In this document: piece after piece, positions 24,301-29,204 of the stretch
How positions within the stretch are numbered: the first letter of the stretch is position 1
How the letters are laid out: the number at the start of each line of letters is the position of its first letter
Source of the DNA: an uncultured Oscillospiraceae bacterium
GTDB lineage: Bacteria; Bacillota; Clostridia; Oscillospirales; Ruminococcaceae
Direction: 5' to 3'
Assembly (NCBI GenBank): GCA_900556525.1
Contig: USOZ01000001.1
Span: forward strand, 1-47,005
DNA length: 47,005 nucleotides
Notes under the pieces: generated by a model
The model's input: the letters and a program-made list of their open reading frames with translations, nothing else
Database searches by the model: none
What the model was told of the DNA's origin: nothing
Made by a program: the position numbers and the translations under genes

Positions 24301-27119
24301 GCAGTTATAAGGGCTTCTCCGAGAGTTTCCCAAGAGTGCGTGACCTCAAAGTCGCCTTTGGTTCGGAAAGTCATTCCGCTGACGGTCTTTTCCGATGAAA
24401 TATCAATTCTCCCAATACCGTCAGACGGTGGGTATTCATAAAATGTGATATGGTCAGTAAGACCGTAGATTTTCTTTGCCAGCTCCGCACGAATATCCTC
24501 GCCGCTATTGTATCGGGCTGTCAGGCTCTCAAACTCGTCTGCGTGAAGTCCTGCCCCCATAGTCCACGCGGTTATACCGTTGTATTTCGGGGCATTGTCG
24601 TAATTAAAGAGCTTTTCACCTAAATCGTCCATTTCATCACTCGCAAGCTGGTTTTCTGCCAATAGGGAAATATTATCCGTAAGCGTTCTTCTTGCTTTGC
24701 GTTCTTCAAGTGAGAGCGTGAAATCGGGTACTTTGGTAAATCCGAAGCTGTCCACATAGTAGGCGGCGGTTGTACCGTTACTCTTAACGCAGATTATATC
24801 ACTTACCGAGAGCGAATGTCCTCGGAAATCTTCGGGGTGATCGACATTAAAGCGTTTATAAATATCGTCGAGCGTTTCGCCCTCTTTTAATCTGCCGCGA
24901 TAAACCCTGTCGTAATTTTCACGGTCAATATACAGACCGTTTTTCTTCAATCTGTCAGCAGACTCAAACCGATAGTCACGCAGCTTCTCGCCGTCCTTTA
25001 GCTGAAAAATACCATACCTCGGCTCAACAAGCGCAGAGAGCTTTGCGCTTACATCATCATAACGAGAATAAAAGCTCTCGCTGTCGGAAAGAAACTCCCG
25101 TGCAATGTCCGTGAAATTCGGCTCGGTAACATCAACAAACTCGGTTTTGGAAACCTGTTCGAGGTAGTCAAGCGGCTCATTTTTTACGATTGCTTCAAAG
25201 AGTTGGTCGTAGCTGAAAGTGTGGTACACCAGCTGACCACCTGCGGAACTGTCGGGATTGAAGTAAGCCCAAGTAACGCTCTCATTTTCCGCATTTACAT
25301 AAAATTTATCAACGCCATCAAGCAAATCTGTTGAAAAATTCTTCCGCATTTCGTCTGTTCTGTCACTAACGGCAGAAGCAATCATATCCTCTAAATCCTT
25401 GTCGGGGACGTCTGCAAGCAAAATCTTATCTTCGTAGCAATATGCAAAGACTTTGCCGTAAACGGTTTCCGCAAGCTCGCTGTTCTTGTCCATTTCGGAA
25501 AGCACAAGCGGATAGAGCGCAGAATTTTCCCGCTCAGAGCGGAGATAGTTCCGTGTTTTCTCCTCAACTATGCGGAAATCCTCTGCCTGACTGTCGGTAT
25601 GTTCAGCTTTCTCCGCTGACAGCGCACTGTACCCTCTAATTTTATAGCCGTTTTGCTTAATGAGCTGTTCCATTTCGGCGGCAGTGGACTTATCAGAGAG
25701 CCAAGCACCATCAACAAATTCATTTCCTTTGCGGTAGTCGCCTCGCAGAATGAATTTGCCTAAGTCCTCATCAAACGACACTCTCATATTTGTGGCTCTG
25801 CCGGAATTGGCGTTTGCAATCGTCTGTTCAGGCTCGTCCTCAAAGAGAATTTCACGGTGCTGTTCCAAAGCGGAGAGCAGCTCCGATTTATCCGCAGAAA
25901 CAGAAACAGCGGGGGAATTATCCTCCGCTGTCTGTTCTGTATTTTCGGTGCTTGTGCTTTGGGTGCTATATGTAGCACCGTTTACTCCCGATACTGATGA
26001 ACTATATCCTCTATCACCGCTCTGTCGAGTATCATTCCGAGAGTGTTCTCCCATTTCCGTATTTCCACGAATATTGTCGGACGTGGATTTTTCTGTGCGT
26101 ACTGCTTCTTCAGCATCGTCCGATATTCCCTCGCTTCCTTGTCTATCTGCCGAGGTATCAGCTCCCATTTCAGGCGACCTTTCAGGGACGGAATTACTTC
26201 GGGGTGATTTTCCGTCATATACTTCCGCCATTCCTCGCCCCACCGACCTATCGGCTCGTTCATCAGCTCCTGTTCCTCGTCCGTCAGACCCAGCTCCAGC
26301 TGTTCCAAATACACGAACGTTGCCGGGTCGAGTTTGTATGTCCTGCCGTTCTCCTCCTTGATTTCGGGATAGAATTTCTTGTCGTCCTCGCACCATATCT
26401 GTCTGATTTCTGCCATTGTCAATCCTCCTTTGCAGCGTAATATCGTTAATGGATTTCTCCAATGATAACAGTACCGCTTTGCCCGAAAGCTGTACGAACT
26501 CACAGAGCTTTTCTTTTTCTGCCTTGCTGTGAAGCATATCGAGTGCGGATAAATCCACGCTCCCGCTGTACTTGAATGAACCGCCCATCTCGCACCGAGC
26601 CGCAATGAAATACTGCGTCATAGAGATAAAAGACTTTTCAAAAGCAGCTCTGTCGTTCGGGGGAATATTAAGCGTTCCCACAACACTTCCGAGATTTTCA
26701 TGAGCCTTTGCCGAACCGAGGTAATTCACGCAGCCCGAAAACGAACTGAAACTTTTACCCTCTCTCTCAAATGTTTCGGCGATAACAGCATTTGCTGTAT
26801 CTTTATCTAGTGTCCACTGATACGGTGTTTTTGAGCCTGCCGTCTGTGCTATATCGAAATAGTGCTTTAAGCTGCCGTTATCGAGGACGGCTATTGAATT
26901 TGCTCCGCGCTGAACAAATCTGCTGAATTTCTTCCAAGTGTCGAAATCTGCGACCATTGTGGCTTTGGGATTTGTTCCGTATATCATCATAGCCTGTTCA
27001 GAGGGGAGCTTGAAGAACTTTCCCGCAAACTTTAGGTACTGTTCAAAGGCTGTTTTATCTCCGAAAAGCTGTTCGGTTACGGCTTCATAGCTTTCACGCA
27101 CCCTGTCAATTCGTGCCAT
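18342..27119 (-). CDS. Giant ArdC-like / N6-methylase / SNF2-type helicase protein
   Basis: This 2925-residue polypeptide is characteristic of Firmicutes ICEs and similar in plan to phage P1 DarB. Residues 1-228 resemble the ssDNA-binding ArdC N-domain. Residues 230-420 are a low-complexity linker that also encodes the nested TnpV-like gene and a palindromic repeat. Residues 420-1330 are large, partly repetitive and unrecognised. Residues 1370-1560 form an adenine-methylase fold with ILEPAMGVGNFFG (about 1420) and GNVPFG (about 1484) in place of NPPF. Residues 2080-2640 form an SF2 helicase: HCVGAGKS (about 2094), VVDEAHNY (about 2262), FATGTPVS, and QRNGRIIRQGN (about 2595). The C-terminus is coiled coil and disordered. 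It probably protects or remodels incoming DNA. The antirestriction role is inferred. Confidence 0.93.
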   Translation of the reverse strand: MARIDRVRESYEAVTEQLFGDKTAFEQYLKFAGKFFKLPSEQAMMIYGTNPKATMVADFDTWKKFSRFVQRGANSIAVLDNGSLKHYFDIAQTAGSKTPYQWTLDKDTANAVIAETFEREGKSFSSFSGCVNYLGSAKAHENLGSVVGTLNIPPNDRAAFEKSFISMTQYFIAARCEMGGSFKYSGSVDLSALDMLHSKAEKEKLCEFVQLSGKAVLLSLEKSINDITLQRRIDNGRNQTDMVRGRQEILSRNQGGERQDIQTRPGNVRVFGTAGAGSDGRGTGADERADRSVGRGMAEVYDGKSPRSNSVPERSPEMGADTSADRQGSEGISDDAEEAVRTEKSTSDNIRGNTEMGEHSRNDTRQSGDRGYSSSVSGVNGATYSTQSTSTENTEQTAEDNSPAVSVSADKSELLSALEQHREILFEDEPEQTIANANSGRATNMRVSFDEDLGKFILRGDYRKGNEFVDGAWLSDKSTAAEMEQLIKQNGYKIRGYSALSAEKAEHTDSQAEDFRIVEEKTRNYLRSERENSALYPLVLSEMDKNSELAETVYGKVFAYCYEDKILLADVPDKDLEDMIASAVSDRTDEMRKNFSTDLLDGVDKFYVNAENESVTWAYFNPDSSAGGQLVYHTFSYDQLFEAIVKNEPLDYLEQVSKTEFVDVTEPNFTDIAREFLSDSESFYSRYDDVSAKLSALVEPRYGIFQLKDGEKLRDYRFESADRLKKNGLYIDRENYDRVYRGRLKEGETLDDIYKRFNVDHPEDFRGHSLSVSDIICVKSNGTTAAYYVDSFGFTKVPDFTLSLEERKARRTLTDNISLLAENQLASDEMDDLGEKLFNYDNAPKYNGITAWTMGAGLHADEFESLTARYNSGEDIRAELAKKIYGLTDHITFYEYPPSDGIGRIDISSEKTVSGMTFRTKGDFEVTHSWETLGEALITAARKEFDRHEELDREYVLTEAKSRINEYTQREFGEEADFSDLSRIPLAYTTHEDTDVEITVYADLVDNKMVTMYGDNIADEHRFEDPDDMLSTLGNLEFSDLTVVVSEIVEKYTPTEETEIQSAGETEPQEKNSSDVHSGGSPFGNETAEMPETVQLNLFGEPMEDDKVLEKTIIGGVDIEEALKYELTHHGTGFQDGKFRVEQFHREHPDDTKEFAKFLSKEYGVGGHTCEGRIDMASHDSKGIQLDIKLDNGEKTSVTWSWQKVAVRVSELIDNQTYITQKDIDSRIRNAQNEVSCYDIDTPQYQRSIAILEQYGLSDRRDEQVSDKTDEQPEIAPKLKDTVIDLTARPEPVKTPIEKHDFTITDENLGTGGAKTKFATNIAAIKTLKAIESENRLAAPDEQVVLAQYVGWGGLAQAFDENNSSWASEYKQLRELLTDEEYTAAKGSTLNAHYTSPTVINAIYKGLENLGFDGGNILEPAMGVGNFFGTMPEEMRRNSHLHGVELDSISGRIARQLYQSADIQITGFEKTEFSDNFFDAAVGNVPFGSYGVSDKRYNRENFFIHDYFLAKTLDKLAPGGVAALITTKGTLDKENPRVREHLARRGDLIGAIRLPNNAFKANAGTEVTADILFFQKREKMAVEMPDWCYVGKNDEGVPVNSYFLDHPEMVLGTMKQGMEFSLYGNASETACVPIEGADLSEQLERAVGNLKLNNALRKHNEQRDKQAGIIPATADVRNFTFAEVDGKMYFRENNIMTEVTETGKRLDRIKALNELRTTFREILSAQENNCSDEQLAVLQSRLNRQYDGFVKQYGYVNDSANGQVFDKDDDYNSLCALEIVDEEKKTIEKSDFFTKRTVKYTAEITHVDTPQEAMQVSIDTVGKMDIPYMAQLCGQEPQDIVEVLKSDNLIYLNPLKSDENDPFVGWEETSEYLSGNVREKLRAAELYAKDYPDFQRNVTALTEVLPKKLEAGDITARIGVSWVDVEDYQHFFEDYAKSRFYEPMRRTVTGEYKIENKNWDMSAAATQIYGTSRMPSKAIFENLLNNRDIVVRDKITDIDGREHYEINKKETDLAQEKARQMKEAFRTWLWNDPARREKYVERYNNLFNCIVDRKFDGSHQTFPGMSPSISLKPHQLDAVMRAKFGGNTLLAHCVGAGKSFEMVAATMEKKRLGLINKACVVVPKHLVGQMANEWLRLYPQAKILTASEKDFDKDHRQKFIGRCCTGDYDAVIMSYEQFEKIPMSMEYRKNFIQHEIDAMQNGIDELNGDYRTRANNRSSIKDLEREKKRLETRLQKLIEGSGKAKDTSLTFEQLGFDSLVVDEAHNYKNGLVVSKMNRVSGVQTTPAQKSEDILMKTQYLNENYGEKNIIFATGTPVSNSMTELYIMQRYLRPSLLRNAGLQTFDDWASNFGEVVSKAELKPAGNGYRTKKRFAKFNNVPELMQMYKEFADIRTQDMLNLPVPEMEGGKPQTIVAKPNEVQTAYMQVLAERSEAIHSGAVDPSADNMLKITNEARLLGLDARCIVPNSENYPDSKVNLCVDKVMEIYQQTAEQKGVQAIFCDVAVNSGDGRFSVYDYIKEELVRRGIPENEICTAGDAETQKQRNEMYAQLRSGTKRIVLASTSKMGTGANIQTKLAALHNLDIPWKPSDIEQRNGRIIRQGNTFDEVGVYNYVTENTFDAYLMNIIVTKQRFISQLMSGNATARSCEDVDEAVLNYSEMQALATGDERIKEKIELDGDVARLRLLESEHYNAQYRLDDTIANCQKWIHNYTVSIDAAKRDIEFAVAHKLGEDDFRAEIGGKTYIERKPAGEAVQKAAIKFMSEANSPSLRKPIGSFCGFELAIEKIHNGFTVGTGISLHRELTYTTDMDITGDIGNVTRLENLFSKGLDRKLADMTEKLSRMQTDLNEAVAAKGKPFEHAEELAQKSARLEQLNRELEVGQAEEVIMNESEDEVQNPETRTAPEQTNTSPDNNQPVPPKHIGRH
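25962..25979 (+). repeat. 18-bp palindromic repeat, copy 3 (inside the giant gene)
   Basis: This is identical to copies 1 and 2. On the coding strand of the giant gene it reads GGT GCT ACA TAT AGC ACC, giving GATYST in the linker. It begins two bases beyond the stop of the nested TnpV-like gene. Confidence 0.9.
25982..26416 (-). CDS. TnpV-like protein encoded in an alternate frame of the giant gene
   Basis: This 144-residue protein, from MAEIRQIWCEDDKKFYPEIK to EDIVHQYRE, lies wholly inside the giant gene on the same strand but in another frame. It resembles the TnpV family of Firmicutes transposons and ICEs: IGRWGEEWRKYMTENHPE is the conserved IG(R/K)xG...YLxEHxP block, followed by a GRLKWELIPRQID helix. 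The start has a textbook AAAGGAGG seven bases upstream, so it is probably translated. The frame stays open upstream to 26605, but that part lacks a start with a ribosome site. The giant protein in this span is only Gly/Arg/Ser/Asp-rich linker, as expected if the constraint falls on TnpV. Its function is unknown. Confidence 0.72.
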   Translation of the reverse strand: MAEIRQIWCEDDKKFYPEIKEENGRTYKLDPATFVYLEQLELGLTDEEQELMNEPIGRWGEEWRKYMTENHPEVIPSLKGRLKWELIPRQIDKEAREYRTMLKKQYAQKNPRPTIFVEIRKWENTLGMILDRAVIEDIVHQYRE

Positions 27120-27209
27120 TCAGATTATCCTCCTTTAACTGTATTTTATCACATTAAAGCGTAAAAGTCAAGAGCTTTTTTGCTGTTGCGATAACTTTTG
27201 CACAAAAAT

Positions 27210-27237
27210 ATCCCCCGACCGCTTAAAATCGGGGGAT
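27210..27237 (-). terminator. Terminator after the SpoVG-like gene
   Basis: A 9-bp stem ATCCCCCGA/TCGGGGGAT (27210-27218 with 27229-27237) closes a ten-base loop. The minus-strand tail is ATTTTTGTG. It separates the spoVG-like unit from the giant gene, which starts at 27119. Confidence 0.8.
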
Positions 27238-27254
27238 ACAGATGTTTTCTTCAA

Positions 27255-28112
27255 TTAGTGGAAACCATGCTTCGGCGGCTTGTTTTCGGCTTTGGGCTGT
27301 TCGGGATTAAGTGTTGCCTTGAGTGCTTTGTTTATGCTGTCAAGTTTGGGCTTGTCCGCAGCGTTTACCGATATTGTTGTGCCGCTGTTAGAACTGATAC
27401 GCGCCTGATATGTAATTCCCATCTTGTCAAGCTCATTCATCAGCTTTTCAGCATAACCGTTGTTCTGTCGGGGAAGTGATGCGATTTGGCTCTTGTTGCC
27501 GAGTTCCGCATATTTAACGCCGCGGTACTGTACCTGCTCAAGCGATTTAAACTTGTCGAGAACGGCTTCGCTCAGCTTATCGTGCATTGCGGTAGTAATA
27601 GGATTTGCAATATCGACATACTTGCCGTTCTGGTTCTGGTAAGACGGCATAGCCGCAAATTCGGGTTTTCCTGCCGCCTTGACAACTTTAACGTCCTTGA
27701 TAACAAAGCATTCGTCAATGGAAACCTGTCCCGCAGCCACAACGCTCTTGCCGCCGCTTATGGGGCGGAGAGATACGCCAATCTGTGAGGTGACAGGCTT
27801 TGACTTGTCCGCTGCAAGTTCGTTTCGCATTGTCCTCTCGCCGGAAGCCGCCAGCTTGCTGTAATCTGTCAGAACCGCAGAGCTTAACTGCTGATATGCC
27901 TTGTCGGTGATAGGGTGGGCGACATCCATAAACTCACCGCCGACCTTTTTGCTTGGCATTGCGACAAAAAGTCCCTTTTCGCTCTGCATAACCTTGATAC
28001 CGTTCACGGCTATCTCGCCATTGATTACCACATTAGCGAGAGCCTTGACATTGTTATTTCCGTTGAGCTGCGTCATACTCGACACTTCAAATGTCGTGTT
28101 GTGTTCTGCCAT
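27255..28112 (-). CDS. Protein with two tandem SpoVG-like domains
   Basis: This 285-residue protein contains two SpoVG-like domains, at about 10-95 and 120-205. They share the pattern of a strand-rich start (VKALANVVINGEIAVNGIKV; VSIDECFVIKDVKVV), then F-A-MPS with K/Q..G.(F/Y)(M/V)D(V/I)A(H/N)PIT, and a helix to AVLDKF. SpoVG is a small nucleic-acid-binding regulator. The tail at 225-285 (EKLMNELDKMGITYQARISS onward) is a separate small domain ending in KHGFH. The start follows AGGAGG. It sits downstream of ssb and a small gene and ends at a good terminator, suggesting an early-expressed DNA-maintenance unit. Gene duplication and fusion explain the size, since cellular SpoVG is about 95 residues. 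Confidence 0.85.
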   Translation of the reverse strand: MAEHNTTFEVSSMTQLNGNNNVKALANVVINGEIAVNGIKVMQSEKGLFVAMPSKKVGGEFMDVAHPITDKAYQQLSSAVLTDYSKLAASGERTMRNELAADKSKPVTSQIGVSLRPISGGKSVVAAGQVSIDECFVIKDVKVVKAAGKPEFAAMPSYQNQNGKYVDIANPITTAMHDKLSEAVLDKFKSLEQVQYRGVKYAELGNKSQIASLPRQNNGYAEKLMNELDKMGITYQARISSNSGTTISVNAADKPKLDSINKALKATLNPEQPKAENKPPKHGFH

Positions 28113-28132
28113 AGTAAAACCTCCTGTTAAAA

Positions 28133-28435
28133 TCAGTCGCAGAGCGAGTATTCGTCTGAATTATCAAGCCAAATCTGAATTGTGTTTTCCTCAATGAATT
28201 TAATGCTGACGATTTTGGCATTACAGAACTTTCCCGACAGATATTCCTCTGTATCAAGCACACTTGGGATAAATGCAAAAATCGTTGTGGTTATGGTTTG
28301 AATATTGTCACATTCGGGTGAATAAATGTTATCATCAACGCATACGGCAATAGTTACAGCACTGTTCACGTCGATTGTATTCACAAATTCTGCCAAGTCA
28401 TATATTTGCCTTTCTGCCCGTATAGCCGATAGCAC
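28133..28435 (-). CDS. Unrecognised 100-residue acidic protein
   Basis: I do not recognise it. The protein has 100 residues with a beta-rich, acidic sequence (VNSAVTIAVCVDDNIYSPE, then NTIQIWLDNSDEYSLCD) and no membrane segment. The start is GTG at 28433-28435, 12 bases beyond the ssb stop, without a strong ribosome site, so it probably depends on coupling to ssb translation. The stop is 20 bases before the SpoVG-like gene, whose AGGAGG lies in the gap. The operon context suggests a small DNA-processing accessory. Confidence 0.65.
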   Translation of the reverse strand: MLSAIRAERQIYDLAEFVNTIDVNSAVTIAVCVDDNIYSPECDNIQTITTTIFAFIPSVLDTEEYLSGKFCNAKIVSIKFIEENTIQIWLDNSDEYSLCD

Positions 28436-28447
28436 AACTTTTATCGG

Positions 28448-28912
28448 TCAGAAAGGATAGTCGTCCGGCGGGTCATTGAACTTTTGCTGTTCATTTCTGT
28501 AAGAGGACCTATCATAACCATTCTGACGGTTTGAATATGTACGGTTGTTCCCATTTGTTCTGCCGCTGTTTCTGTTATATCCGGTTTCCTTTTTTGGCTC
28601 TCCTGTGAAGCATACACGGTCAACCGCAACCTCGTACCAAGCAGCCTGCTTTCCGTTTCTGTCCTCATACTGCTGCGTCTGCATCTCGCCGTCAATCATA
28701 ATCATACTGCCCTTGCCGAAATACTTGCAAATAAACTCCGCAGTACCTCTCCAAGCAATTACATTGAAGAAATCGACCTTGTTTTCTTCGTCTTTGCTGT
28801 GAAATCTGCGGTTCACGGCAATTTTGAACCTTGCATAAGTAATGCCGTTCTGCGTGGTTTTCATTTCGGGAGCAGCACAAAGTCTGCCCATAAGAGTGAT
28901 TTTGTTATACAT
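28448..28912 (-). CDS. ssb: Single-stranded DNA-binding protein
   Basis: This 154-residue SSB has an OB fold in residues 1-105 (MYNKITLMGRLCAAPEMKTT, then FNVIAWRGTAEFICKYFGKG and WYEVAVDRVCF). A glycine/asparagine-rich linker follows, and the acidic tip ends DPPDDYPF, used to recruit partner enzymes. It would coat the transferred single strand in the recipient and assist conversion to duplex. ATG 28912 is preferred because AAAGGAGC lies upstream and the OB fold begins there. A longer frame to 29026 would add 38 unrelated residues overlapping the upstream gene. Confidence 0.95.
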   Translation of the reverse strand: MYNKITLMGRLCAAPEMKTTQNGITYARFKIAVNRRFHSKDEENKVDFFNVIAWRGTAEFICKYFGKGSMIMIDGEMQTQQYEDRNGKQAAWYEVAVDRVCFTGEPKKETGYNRNSGRTNGNNRTYSNRQNGYDRSSYRNEQQKFNDPPDDYPF

Positions 28913-28928
28913 TATGTAGCTCCTTTCG

Positions 28929-29189
28929 TTATACAGAAGGCATTCTGCATTCGCCCTCGGCTTCGGGAATATCAATGTCGGCAAACTCATCATCGGGGAT
29001 AAACATATCCTCAACATAAACCTCATCGCCGACGATACTGCTGATAGCCTCCAGCTTCATACGCAGACGGAGATTGTCAATCTCCAGACCTCTTGCGTGT
29101 TCGATAACCTCGTCACGCTCACGCTCTGCCGCATGGAGCTTTTCAATAAGCCATTCTGTGTTGCTGCTCTTTCTGTTTTCTGCTGTCAT
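28929..29189 (-). CDS. Small charged coiled-coil protein
   Basis: This 86-residue protein has a long amphipathic helix at about 10-50 (TEWLIEKLHAAERERDEVIE, then GLEIDNLRLRMKLEAISSIV) and an acidic tail with DDEFADIDIPEAEGE. It is probably a coiled-coil dimer. AGGAGG precedes ATG with good spacing. It lies between the surface-protein gene and ssb on the same strand with short gaps, so it belongs to that operon. No family is recognised with confidence and no function is evident. Confidence 0.75.
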   Translation of the reverse strand: MTAENRKSSNTEWLIEKLHAAERERDEVIEHARGLEIDNLRLRMKLEAISSIVGDEVYVEDMFIPDDEFADIDIPEAEGECRMPSV

Positions 29190-29204
29190 AGTCTTTTCCT
29201 CCTG

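Noticed and set aside
26417..26605. The N-terminal extension of the TnpV-like frame
   Set aside because: It overlaps ArdC-domain coding sequence, has no ribosome site, and its sequence does not look like TnpV. The start at 26416 has AAAGGAGG.
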